53,175 nucleotides of DNA from Gemmatimonadota bacterium. GTDB taxonomy: Bacteria > Gemmatimonadota > Gemmatimonadetes > Gemmatimonadales > Gemmatimonadaceae. A program made the translations under genes and the position numbers. The notes beneath the pieces were generated by a model, which made no database searches, had not been told where the DNA came from, and was given only the letters and a program-made list of their open reading frames with translations. Location: NCBI GenBank assembly GCA_021324775.1, contig JAJPIM010000023.1:1-53175 (forward strand), in the 5' to 3' direction. This document shows positions 33,132 to 41,427 of the stretch, piece after piece. Position 1 is the stretch's first letter; every line of letters starts with the position of its first letter.

Positions 33132-33176
33132 TGAAAAAGAAAGAGAGGAGCCGTACAGAAAGGAGAAAATAGACGA
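33132..33176 (+). repeat. Polypurine tract, site 3
   Basis: GAAAAAGAAAGAGAGGAGCC then CAGAAAGGAGAAAATAGACG lie immediately upstream of the minus-strand flavoenzyme start. The arrangement is as at the FecR gene: a polypyrimidine 5' leader and no Shine-Dalgarno sequence on the coding strand. Confidence 0.7.
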
Positions 33177-33185
33177 ACGGGCCTG

Positions 33186-34016
33186 TCAGGGCCTCAGGTG
33201 CAGCGTGATCTCGTGCGACCATTCGAACAGCGTGTTCTTCAACCTGACGAGCGGCGGGTCGCTCAGAACGGTGGGCGGGCCATGTGTGACGTTACCGGGT
33301 GAGATGACCCCGACGTCCAGTTCTCCGTCCGTGTCGAAGCGATCGCCCTCCGCATTGCGCGCGTCGATACGGGGGCCGAGTCCCGTGACGTCGTAGCGCT
33401 CGGTCAGTTGGCCCGCAGCGGCGAGATCGGTGAGGACCGTGTCGCGTTCACGGTCGACATCCGCCTCGATGTGATGAGTCGGGGCCAGCGTGCGATGACT
33501 CACGCCCGCGCTAAGGTCATACGCCGCATCTCCGATCCAGACTGGCCGTCCCTCGCCGGTCACACCCTCGGCGAGCCAGAGCCGCACGTGATGCCGCCTG
33601 GTGGCGCTCCGTCCCACTTCGCGCTCGTACGCGACGTCTTGCCGGCGTCCATAGAGAAAGAGCGAGCTGACCGGCGCCGTGGAGTCCGGATGGCGGAGGA
33701 GGACACTTTTGGCGATGGCGAAATCGCTCGCCCGGCTGAGCGAATCCGCGCGCGACCATCCGGCCTTGGCGAACGCCGTCGCGACTTCGTCCGCGGTCCC
33801 GACCAACGCAATATTGACCGGGTCGCCCTCGAATCCATGGCGGGTTCGGGTGCGTTTGGGGACCGTCCTGAGTGCCGGGTTATGCTCGTAGTGGGTGAGC
33901 AGGAGTGGTGCTACGACGTGCGTCAGTAGCAGGATGCTGCCTTGGACCACGACGATGGCTCCGACGACGGTCGCGAGTGCAACGAGAAAGTGCCGCCGGG
34001 CAGTGCGTCGGTCCAT
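33186..34016 (-). CDS. LssY C-terminal domain membrane-anchored protein
   Basis: A 276-residue protein with one N-terminal membrane helix (FLVALATVVGAIVVVQGSILLL) and an LssY_C-type domain. The domain shows DPVNIALVGTADEVATAFAKAGWSRADSLS, SSLFLYGRRQDVAYEREVGRSATRRHHVRLWLA, PVWIGDAAYDLSAG and THHIEADVDRERD. These His/Arg/Asp-rich motifs are the conserved core; the family's activity is not established. The ATG at 34016 is preferred because it places the membrane helix at the N-terminus. A longer frame to 34118 adds low-complexity residues. Confidence 0.82.
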   Translation of the reverse strand: MDRRTARRHFLVALATVVGAIVVVQGSILLLTHVVAPLLLTHYEHNPALRTVPKRTRTRHGFEGDPVNIALVGTADEVATAFAKAGWSRADSLSRASDFAIAKSVLLRHPDSTAPVSSLFLYGRRQDVAYEREVGRSATRRHHVRLWLAEGVTGEGRPVWIGDAAYDLSAGVSHRTLAPTHHIEADVDRERDTVLTDLAAAGQLTERYDVTGLGPRIDARNAEGDRFDTDGELDVGVISPGNVTHGPPTVLSDPPLVRLKNTLFEWSHEITLHLRP

Positions 34017-34148
34017 TGAGCGGGTGCCGCCGTTTGGAATGGGCTCCGTCCCCGGGATGTTTCCCGGGGCGGAGGGCGGAGCGCGCGTCTGTCGTCGTAA
34101 CGGAGCGGCACCGGCCAACGAGGCGGCGCCGGATAGCCGATCGTAATC

Positions 34149-34694
34149 CTAGCCGATCGGCGACCGCATCGGGTCTCTCGGACCGGGGATCGCCGGGGTC
34201 CCGTCCGGACCGGAAGCCGAGGCGTCGGTACCGAGGAATTGGCGGACGGCCTGCAGCACACGCACCTCATTGGCCGGATATCCGGTCGCATAGGTTGCCC
34301 AGGCGCGGTGCGTGCCGTCGCGCATGACGAACGACGCACGATAGACATAGCGACCGTCGCCGGCCGGTTCCAGCTCGAGGATGGCGTCGGCGATGTCGGG
34401 TAGCCGGTAGACGAACGCAGCCGTCCCCAGTAGGGCCCGGATCTGGACGCGCACCAGCCCCGCCGCCCGGTCGAACATCACGATCCGGCTCCCCGCCGCC
34501 CGAAACACCGCAACGCCGGCGATTGCCAGGAACACCGCGAGCCAGGCAGCGTGCGTATCACCCGGGATCGACGGGGCCGTCGGCAGGTACACGGCTGCCA
34601 CGCCCATGGCCACCAGCGCCACACCCATGAGCCGCGGGCCGACACTCAGGTCCTCGGCGATCAGGACATCCGGATTCAACTGGCGGACTCGCAT
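34149..34694 (-). CDS. Hypothetical two-helix membrane protein
   Basis: A protein of about 181 residues with two closely spaced hydrophobic helices (LMGVALVAMGVAAVYLP and AWLAVFLAIAGVAVF) after a short charged N-terminus, followed by a cytosolic beta-rich region (IVMFDRAAGLVRVQIRALLG, RYVYRASFVMRDGTHRAWATYATG). I do not recognise a family; the layout resembles small membrane proteins with a PH-like domain. The start is uncertain (34694 or 34736). It lies in a same-strand series with DinB and the M13 peptidase. Confidence 0.6.
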   Translation of the reverse strand: MRVRQLNPDVLIAEDLSVGPRLMGVALVAMGVAAVYLPTAPSIPGDTHAAWLAVFLAIAGVAVFRAAGSRIVMFDRAAGLVRVQIRALLGTAAFVYRLPDIADAILELEPAGDGRYVYRASFVMRDGTHRAWATYATGYPANEVRVLQAVRQFLGTDASASGPDGTPAIPGPRDPMRSPIG

Positions 34695-34747
34695 AGGCTC
34701 TACTGCCCAAGACGGCCCCCCCGCCCCAGGCGTCACTGCCCGCCGCT

Positions 34748-35242
34748 TCAGGGCGATGACGCGGCTCGCACCTGCTCTGCCGTGAGACCATAAATCGGCG
34801 GAGTCGCGATATCGCGCATGGCCAGCATCAGGTAGAGCTGTCCCCGATGATGGGCTTCATGCTCCAGATGTGCCCGGAGCCACTTCCAGACCGTGATCGG
34901 CGTCCCGGCCGGCGTCGTGCACTTCTCATTCAGACGCTCGTCCGATAGGGTCGCGAACGCGGCGCGCGCCTCAGCGTGTAGCCGATCGTAGTACGCGAGG
35001 ACTGCGTCGTACCCATCTGCCAACTCCGGCCCGTGCCCCGGATACCGCGATGGACGGCCGCTCACGGTCTCCGCGTACATCCACCGCTCGATACCGGCGA
35101 GGTGGCGGACCAACCCCCCGAAGCTGAACCACCCCGGCTTGGGCGACCACTCCACTGCCTCGCGCGGAATGAGCACGACGATCCGCCGGGTGCGGTCGTG
35201 CACGCGGTCCAGGTACTCAATGAACTCGTTCGCTCTCAGCAT
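34748..35242 (-). CDS. DinB family protein
   Basis: Cytosolic DinB-fold protein of 164 residues. Seen are NEFIEYLDRVHDRTRRIVVLIP, the first His motif in FSFGGLVRHLAGIERWMYAETV, and the second in KWLRAHLEHEAHHRGQLYLMLAM, together giving the usual three-His metal site. It has no signal peptide, unlike the DinB protein at 7.3-7.9 kb. The gene begins 24 bases after the M13 peptidase stop on the same strand, so it is probably co-transcribed. The substrate is unknown. Confidence 0.9.
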   Translation of the reverse strand: MLRANEFIEYLDRVHDRTRRIVVLIPREAVEWSPKPGWFSFGGLVRHLAGIERWMYAETVSGRPSRYPGHGPELADGYDAVLAYYDRLHAEARAAFATLSDERLNEKCTTPAGTPITVWKWLRAHLEHEAHHRGQLYLMLAMRDIATPPIYGLTAEQVRAASSP

Positions 35243-35266
35243 GATTGAGCTCGCCGTTCTTGCTGT

Positions 35267-37348
35267 TTACCAAATCTGCGCCCGTGCCGAATCCGGCCGC
35301 ACCAGCGTGGCCGTTGCCTGGCAATGGAACGCTTGCGCGAACTCCGGCATGTTGGAAATGGGCGTCTCCACCCGCCACCGGGATGAGGAGTGCACGTCGA
35401 TCTGCACCAGGGTTCTCGCATATGCTGGCCGGTCGGCCTCGCTCCACTCCTGCGCGTAGGCGAGGAAGAACCGCTGCTCCGGCGTGAACCCATCGATCAG
35501 CGCGTGCGGGTGCCCTTGCAGCGCGCGCTCCATCGCCGCGTACGCGAGTCTGAGCCCCCCGATATCGGCGATATTCTCGCCCAGGGTCTGCTGGCCGTTC
35601 AGATGCAGGGTGTCGATGACGAGGTCGTGATTGTACTGATCGACCACGATTGCCGCGCGCTTGTTGTACTCGCTGGCGTCGGCCGGCGTCCACCAGTCGC
35701 GCAGATTCCCTTGTGCGTCGAACTGGCGTCCCTCGTCGTCGAATCCGTGCGTCATCTCGTGGCCGATGATGCTGCCGATCGCGCCGTAGTTCGATGCGTC
35801 GTCAGCTTCGGGATCGAAGAACGGGGGCTGCAGAATCCCGGCCGGGAACGTGATGTCGTTGAGGAAGGGGTTGTACTGCGCGTTGACAGTCGGAGGGGTC
35901 ATCGGCCACTCCGTGCGGTCGGTCGGCCCGCCGATTTTCATGAGTTGGCGATGCGCTTCGAACTCCGACGCTGCGTTGACATTGTTCCAGAATGCGCCGT
36001 CCTCGACGGTGAGCGCTGTGTAGTCCCGCCAGTGGTCGGGATAGGCGATCTTGTTGACGAAAGCGTCGAGTTTGGCCTGTGCCTGCTTGCGTGTGGCCTC
36101 GCTCATCCAGGCGAGTGTCGAGAGATCGTCGTGCAGCACGGCTTCCAGATTCTGGACCAGAGTGAGCGCCTTGGCCTTTGCCTCGGGCGAGAACTCACGT
36201 GCCACGTACACTTTGCCGAGCGCCTCGCCGAGCTGCTGGTCGGTCTGCGAGAGGCACCGCTTCCATCGCGGGCGGATTTCGGTCGTGCCATCGAGCACGC
36301 TGCTCATGTTGAAGTTCTCCGTCAGGAACGCCGAGCTTAGAAACGGTGCGGCCGCGGCGGCGTACTGCCAGCGGAGATAACTCTTCCAATCGGCGATCGG
36401 CGTTGTCCGGAGCAGGTGGGCGAAGGCGGTGAAGAACTTCGGCTGCCGCACGTTGATCGTTGCGATGTCCGGTCGCCCGTAGTCGCGGAAATACGCTGTC
36501 CATGACCAGCCGGGCGTGAGCGTGGCGAGTTGGGCGGCGGTCATCTTGTGGTAGACCGCCTTGGGGTCGCGCTGTTCGACGATCGTCATCGACGCCTTGG
36601 CCAGCGCTGTCTCGAGCGCCATGATTCGCTGCGCCTCGCGGCCTGCGGTGGCGGCGGGTACGCCGGTGAGCACGAGAGTCCGCGCGATGTGCGCCACGTA
36701 TACATGCCGAGTACGCTCGGCCACCGAGTCGGCCCGGAAGTAGTAATCCCGGTCTGGAAGCCCGAGCCCTCCCTGGCCGAGGTTTGCGATCTCGTCGTTG
36801 GAATGTTTCGCGTCGGGTGCCGTAAAGAAAAAGAACACTGGCCCGACCCCCATCCGGTGGAGGCGCGCGATCTCGGCGAGGAGTCCCGGCGCGCCCGTGA
36901 TGCTGTCGATGCGTGACAGCTCAGGCTTGATCGGCGCCGATCCGTCCGACTCCGCGCGCGTGGAATCCATGCAGCTCGCATAGAAGTGCACGACCTTCCA
37001 CTCGGGCGTGCCCGGTTGGGGATTGGACCGCGGCAGTGAATCGAGCGCGGCCCGTAGTGCGACCAGGCTGTGCTCGTAGATCACGTCAAACGCACCCCAC
37101 TCGGCGTAGTCTGGCGGGATCGTCACGGTTTTGAGCCAGGTGCCGTTAGCGTACTGGTAGAATTGGTTACACGCGGCGCACGTGGTGTCGAAGTAGGCCG
37201 GGTTGATCCCGTGGCGTGCTGGTGCGCCCTGAGGGTCGCCCTGAGCGTTCGTGCGCAGTGGAACACCGAGTGCGGCGACGCCGAGCGCGGCGAGGGCGAC
37301 GAGGATCTGCGGGCGAGAGGCCGCGGACCGTCTACCAATCATCTGCAT
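35267..37348 (-). CDS. M13 family (neprilysin-like) zinc endopeptidase
   Basis: Exported zinc metallopeptidase of 693 residues. A signal peptide (PQILVALAALGVAALGVPLRTNAQ) is followed by the all-helical M13 N-domain beginning FDTTCAACNQFYQYANGTWL. The catalytic domain has NAQYNPFLNDITFPAGILQPPFFD, the zinc motif HEMTH (530-534) and ENIADIGGL with the third ligand Glu591 and Asp595. The C-terminus ends in Trp as in the family, although the usual Cys four residues before the end is absent. It probably degrades peptides in the periplasm or outside the cell. GGAG lies 8 bases upstream of the ATG. Confidence 0.95.
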   Translation of the reverse strand: MQMIGRRSAASRPQILVALAALGVAALGVPLRTNAQGDPQGAPARHGINPAYFDTTCAACNQFYQYANGTWLKTVTIPPDYAEWGAFDVIYEHSLVALRAALDSLPRSNPQPGTPEWKVVHFYASCMDSTRAESDGSAPIKPELSRIDSITGAPGLLAEIARLHRMGVGPVFFFFTAPDAKHSNDEIANLGQGGLGLPDRDYYFRADSVAERTRHVYVAHIARTLVLTGVPAATAGREAQRIMALETALAKASMTIVEQRDPKAVYHKMTAAQLATLTPGWSWTAYFRDYGRPDIATINVRQPKFFTAFAHLLRTTPIADWKSYLRWQYAAAAAPFLSSAFLTENFNMSSVLDGTTEIRPRWKRCLSQTDQQLGEALGKVYVAREFSPEAKAKALTLVQNLEAVLHDDLSTLAWMSEATRKQAQAKLDAFVNKIAYPDHWRDYTALTVEDGAFWNNVNAASEFEAHRQLMKIGGPTDRTEWPMTPPTVNAQYNPFLNDITFPAGILQPPFFDPEADDASNYGAIGSIIGHEMTHGFDDEGRQFDAQGNLRDWWTPADASEYNKRAAIVVDQYNHDLVIDTLHLNGQQTLGENIADIGGLRLAYAAMERALQGHPHALIDGFTPEQRFFLAYAQEWSEADRPAYARTLVQIDVHSSSRWRVETPISNMPEFAQAFHCQATATLVRPDSARAQIW

Positions 37349-37662
37349 GGAATCACTCCAGTATCGATAAGTTCTAGCGCCATGAGAGAGTCACTACACC
37401 GCCATTCGAGCGCCAGTTATCTCATGTATCACATCATGTAGCGAGTTTCCGGCTGGCTTTTGTAATTGCCCTGGGGTGCCAGCATCGCCGTCGTATTCGA
37501 CACCCGCCGCAGCCCGATCAGTTCGCGAGATCTCGCGTCCAGCCGAACGACCTTCACACCAACCGCGTCCGCCGCGAAACACTGGCCCTCTCCCGCCCGT
37601 ACTACCCTTTTGCATCCTCCCTTCACGAGAGGCGTTTTCTGTACATCTGGTCCGTCCTGATC
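37349..37662. other. Divergent spacer between M13 peptidase and outer-membrane protein genes
   Basis: About 310 bases between divergent genes. The frame of the downstream gene stays open leftward through much of it without an ATG, GTG or TTG start. GAGAGG at 37627-37632 is the only ribosome-binding-site-like motif. No repeat or RNA structure stands out. Confidence 0.5.
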
Positions 37663-40131
37663 GTGCTCGTCGCGCAGGGCGGTACCGCCGGCCCTGCCGC
37701 GGGACGCCCGCAGGCCACCCCACGTCGGGATACGCAGCCCGCCGCGGTCACCGCCGCCCGCGATGACTCGGCCCGCGCCGCCCGCAAGGCGCGGCACGAG
37801 GCCCTACGGGCCCAACGGACCATCCCGCTCACCCCTGCCCTCCTCGCCTCGGCCTATGACGGGGAGCGAGTCCGATCGCTCATCGAACTCGCTCGTGCCG
37901 CGCGATCGGCCGACGACTCCTCGCTCCGCCGCTACGATGCCACCTCGCTCGAGCAGCTCACCGTGAGAATGTCGATCGGAATCCTCGGGCGCGACCGCCT
38001 CCTCCTCCGCCAGCAGCACGCGGATCGTGTACGATGGCAGCGAGGACTCGGCGCCATCGTTGAAGTGACCGGCGCGCGGAGCGCGATGCCGATGGTGCCG
38101 GCGGACGCCGGCGACATCGACAACGACGACGAAGCTATCGCCCTTCCCTACGTCCCGGGTCGCCGCACGCTGTCGATAGGTGGCGAACGCACCGACACCA
38201 CCACGTACACCGACATCGACGACATCATCGACCCCCTCGCGCCAGGCGCCGAGGGGTACTACCGCTACACACTCGGCGATTCTGAAACGATCCGGACCCC
38301 GGCGCGCGGCGGCGGAGAACTCACCATCCACCTGCGCGAGGTACAGCTCCACGCGCGGCATCCGCTCTGGAACATTGGCACGGGATCCCTCTGGTTCGAC
38401 GCCACGACCGGACACCTCGTGCGCGCCGTGTATCGATTTTCTGCGCCGATGGACATCGTCGCCGTCGCCAAAGACGCCGATCCGCACACATTCGACGACG
38501 TGCCGTTCTGGGTGAAGCCGCTCATCATGCCGATGACCGCCAACATCTCGGTGATCACACTCGACTACCGATTGCTCGACGGCAAATACTGGCTCCCGGT
38601 GTCGAGGTACGCCGATGGCGAAGCCCGCGCGAGCGCGTTTCGGCTACCCGTGCGATGGGAAGTTCACTATCGCTACACCTCGGTCAACGGACCCGACACA
38701 CTGCCGCGTCTCGCGGAGCTAGTGGACACCGCGTCCAAACCGGGGGCGCATGATACGGCAGCCGCGCCGGCGACCGTATCCGCCACACCAGCGACATCGC
38801 CATCGGAATCGCCAGGCGCCAAACCATCAACACCGGGCTCTCAAGGCCATCCAGAACTCGCCATGCGCTCGGGTATGACCCAGCCGAACGAGTCCGACTC
38901 GGCCCGCCGCAACTCGCGCGAAACGCAGTGTGCGCACCAAACCACCTGGCAGCGCGTCGAAGTCCACGACGGCGGGGCCGCCCGAGTTCTTGTCAGCACC
39001 CCCTGCGATACCGCCGCGCTCGCTCGATCGCCGGATCTCCCCGGCTCGGTGTATGACGATGCGGGTGATGCGATAAGTCACGCTGACCTACTTAAAACCT
39101 TACGGGGCAATGCTGTACCAGATTGGTCCCCTCGGCCGGTCGTGCTTCAGTGGGGCCCCAGAGACGGACTCATCCGTTATAATAGAATAGAAGGCCTCTC
39201 GGCCGGACTCGCTGCCACGGATGAGCTTGGATTGGGGCTGTCCGCGCGCGCCGAAGCCCGCTTTGGAGTCGCGGACCTCGAGCCGAATGGCGGCCTCAGC
39301 CTTACCAGGACGAGCCCGTGGGGCACAGTCACCGCCAGCGCCTACCGCCGGCTGAACTCCGCCAGCGACTGGGGCGACCCCCTGAGCTTCGGAAGCTCCG
39401 TCTGGAACCTCCTCGTCGGCGATGACGAGGGGTTCTACTACCGCTCCTGGGGCGCGGAGTTGTCAGGCACCGAAACCGAAGGCCCACTGCCCTTCTCCTG
39501 GCGGCTCTTTTCCGAACACGACTGGGGCGCGAGCCCGGGCACCCACTTCGACATCACCGGCGTATTCGGCGGCGCCACAATGCCGCTCCGAAACATCGGC
39601 ACCCCATCCGGGACAATCACCGGCCTCGCCTTCCGCGCCCGCCCCACCTGGGGCCTCGATCCAGATGGCTTCCAACTCACCACCGACATGCGCGGCGAAG
39701 GCGCGGGCGGTACCTACACCTACATCCGCGGAGCCGCGGACCTCACGCTGTCACACCCCGTCGCCCCCTTTCTCGAAGGGGCCCTCACGGGCAGCGGCGG
39801 CACCTCAGCGGGCGAAGTCCCCCCGCAGCGCGACTGGTACCTGGGCGGCCTCCGCACAATCCGCGGACTGGCCCCCGGCACCGAATCCGGCGACGCGTAC
39901 TGGATGAGCCACCTCGAAATCACCACCCGCTCGGCGTTCGTCCGGCCGATCGTGTTCTACGACCTGGGCTGGGCCGGAGACCGGAACGACTGGACCCACG
40001 AAGGCCGCCTCCTGAACGGCGCGGGCGTCGGCGCGTCGATGATGGACGGGCTCTTCCGAGTGGACGTGGGTAAAGGCATTTGGCCAACCCACAGCGTGCG
40101 AGTCAACGCCTATCTGCAGGGGACGTTCTGA
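37663..40131 (+). CDS. Large outer-membrane beta-barrel protein (Omp85/DUF5686-like C-terminus)
   Basis: An 822-residue envelope protein. After a low-complexity N-terminus comes a beta-rich domain (GYYRYTLGDSETIR, LWNIGTGSLWFDATTGHLVRAVYRFS, YRLLDGKYWLPVSRYADG), a disordered Ser/Pro linker (about 355-410), and a C-terminal barrel with alternating strands. The barrel includes DWYLGGLRTIRGLAPGTESG, like the Omp85 strand region, and ends in Phe (NAYLQGTF), an outer-membrane insertion signal. The start is doubtful. GTG 37663 leaves only LVAQ of an apparent signal peptide. A CTG at 37639, 6 bases after GAGAGG, would restore YIWSVLIVLVAQ. The function is probably outer-membrane assembly or export. 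Confidence 0.75.
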   Translation: MLVAQGGTAGPAAGRPQATPRRDTQPAAVTAARDDSARAARKARHEALRAQRTIPLTPALLASAYDGERVRSLIELARAARSADDSSLRRYDATSLEQLTVRMSIGILGRDRLLLRQQHADRVRWQRGLGAIVEVTGARSAMPMVPADAGDIDNDDEAIALPYVPGRRTLSIGGERTDTTTYTDIDDIIDPLAPGAEGYYRYTLGDSETIRTPARGGGELTIHLREVQLHARHPLWNIGTGSLWFDATTGHLVRAVYRFSAPMDIVAVAKDADPHTFDDVPFWVKPLIMPMTANISVITLDYRLLDGKYWLPVSRYADGEARASAFRLPVRWEVHYRYTSVNGPDTLPRLAELVDTASKPGAHDTAAAPATVSATPATSPSESPGAKPSTPGSQGHPELAMRSGMTQPNESDSARRNSRETQCAHQTTWQRVEVHDGGAARVLVSTPCDTAALARSPDLPGSVYDDAGDAISHADLLKTLRGNAVPDWSPRPVVLQWGPRDGLIRYNRIEGLSAGLAATDELGLGLSARAEARFGVADLEPNGGLSLTRTSPWGTVTASAYRRLNSASDWGDPLSFGSSVWNLLVGDDEGFYYRSWGAELSGTETEGPLPFSWRLFSEHDWGASPGTHFDITGVFGGATMPLRNIGTPSGTITGLAFRARPTWGLDPDGFQLTTDMRGEGAGGTYTYIRGAADLTLSHPVAPFLEGALTGSGGTSAGEVPPQRDWYLGGLRTIRGLAPGTESGDAYWMSHLEITTRSAFVRPIVFYDLGWAGDRNDWTHEGRLLNGAGVGASMMDGLFRVDVGKGIWPTHSVRVNAYLQGTF

Positions 40132-40135
40132 GCGT

Positions 40136-40178
40136 TTCAACGGTTGAAGAGAGATGGAGTATCGTTTCAACGGTTGAA
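40136..40178 (+). promoter_or_regulatory. Two parS-like centromere sites
   Basis: TTCAACGGTTGAA occurs at 40136-40148 and again at 40166-40178, exactly 30 bases apart, each inside a longer match CGTTTCAACGGTTGAAGAGA. It is a 6-1-6 palindrome. Its half-site TTTCA/TGAA resembles the general parS consensus. The sites lie 386-428 bases upstream of parA. Confidence 0.75.
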
Positions 40179-40217
40179 GAGATGGAGACGGATTCGTCCT
40201 AAGGGTGCAGCCAAGAA

Positions 40218-40311
40218 GTGGGGCCGCAGCTCATAGTGGGGTCGCTGCTAAGAGAGTGGGGTGGTAGCTGAGGGTGGGGTGGCAGCTGAGACAGTGGGGT
40301 GGTAGCTGAGA
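40218..40311 (+). repeat. Five degenerate 18-20 bp tandem repeats
   Basis: Units of the form GTGGGGTGGTAGCTGAGA repeat about five times between the parS-like sites and the module A repeat. Drift between units is small. The array sits inside the partition locus leader. Confidence 0.75.
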
Positions 40312-40314
40312 GTG

Positions 40315-40454
40315 GGGGCCGTTCTCGAACGGCCCCCGCTGCGTTTTGCTGCGACATCCTTCGCCGCATCTGGATTGGTTGGGGAGGGGCCAGGGTGGCG
40401 GCCGAGGGTTGCGGTGGTGCGGCCGGTGACGGTGTGCCAGTCGCGACCGACCGC
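40315..40454 (+). repeat. Composite dispersed repeat copy (modules A and degenerate B)
   Basis: GGGGCCGTTCTCGAACGGCCCC at the left end is a perfect hairpin form of module A. It is followed by CGCTGCGTTTTGCTGCG, a CATCTGGATTGG linker, and a degenerate module B (CCAGTCGCGACCGACC) near 40437-40452. Order and spacing match the copies at 1.89 and 49.87 kb. Confidence 0.8.
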
Positions 40455-40484
40455 GCACGAAACGCCACCGTCAGCTCCACGTGT

Positions 40485-40497
40485 TTCAACCGTTGAA
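40485..40497 (+). promoter_or_regulatory. parS-like site 3, upstream of parA
   Basis: TTCAACCGTTGAA is the reverse complement of the other two parS-like sites. It lies 67 bases before the parA start, where ParB binding could also repress the operon. Confidence 0.75.
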
Positions 40498-40563
40498 CGA
40501 GTCGAGTTGGCCGCATCGCCTCCGAGTGGCTAGTATTCGCCGCGCATTGACGGCGAGGTTTTC

Positions 40564-41427
40564 TTGGCGCGATGGATCGCGATCGGCATGCAGAAGGGCG
40601 GGGTAGGGAAGACGACGCTCGCTACGAATCTTGCCGCGGCTTTGGCTGGCGGGCTCGGTCTTCGTGTCCTGGTGCTCGATTTCGATGGCCAGCGCAATGC
40701 TACGGTCGGCCTTCTCGGGATCGCGCCGGAGCAGGGGCCCACGATCGAGTCGGTGTTGCGTGAAGCGGTTCCGCTCTCCGACGCCATGATTCATACCGGG
40801 TTTGCCCCCCGCGCGGAGCTCTATGTGGTCCCCGGAACGCGCGGGTTGACGAGTTGGGAACCCGAGATCCGCGACTGGAATAGCGCCGCGCTGCGTTTTC
40901 GCGAGGTGTTGCGGAGTGGGCTGCGCTGGGATGATGGCGCGAACGAGCACGCGTTTGATGTGGTTCTCATCGACACGCCACCCGCCGGGGGTCTCTGGTT
41001 GCAAACGGCGCTGACGATCGCAGATGGATACATCGTGGTCGCCCAGTGTGAGCGATATAGCGCAGAAGGCGTGCAGATGATTCAGGAGACGGCGCGGCGC
41101 ACTCGCGAGGACGCGCGCCTCAACCCGGATCTCGTGCTCGACGGGTTCGTCGTCAATGCGATGAAGGCGCGCAGGGCGAATCCGCACGCGTTTCTGGAGG
41201 CGTATCGCGCGGCGTTTCCGGATGCGTTTCTCGAGCCGCCGATTCCCGATTTCTCCGGTATCAGCGATGCGGCGACGAATGGAGTGCCGGTCGAATTCGC
41301 TGCACGTTGGAGCAAGGAAGCCAGGATTTTCCGGCAGCTCGCGGACGCGCTCAACGATCGTCTCGCGCTCGGTGGTGTGAATACGACTGACCATGTGCCG
41401 GCCGCTGTGCCGGGAGGGAAGCTCTGA
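40564..41427 (+). CDS. parA: ParA family partition ATPase
   Basis: Deviant Walker-A ATPase of 287 residues that positions replicon copies on the nucleoid. The P-loop is KGGVGKTT (11-18). The A' region reads VLDFDGQRNAT instead of the usual DxDPQG, and the Walker B is VVLIDTPPAGG. There is no N-terminal helix-turn-helix, so it is not a P1/type Ia ParA. The TTG start has GAGG 5 bases upstream. The stop overlaps the parB start as TGATG, so the two are coupled. Three palindromic parS-like sites lie just upstream. Confidence 0.93.
   Translation: MARWIAIGMQKGGVGKTTLATNLAAALAGGLGLRVLVLDFDGQRNATVGLLGIAPEQGPTIESVLREAVPLSDAMIHTGFAPRAELYVVPGTRGLTSWEPEIRDWNSAALRFREVLRSGLRWDDGANEHAFDVVLIDTPPAGGLWLQTALTIADGYIVVAQCERYSAEGVQMIQETARRTREDARLNPDLVLDGFVVNAMKARRANPHAFLEAYRAAFPDAFLEPPIPDFSGISDAATNGVPVEFAARWSKEARIFRQLADALNDRLALGGVNTTDHVPAAVPGGKL

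Noticed and set aside
35390-36340. 316-residue plus-strand frame antisense to the M13 peptidase
   Set aside because: It lacks any domain pattern, whereas the opposite strand carries a complete M13 catalytic site.
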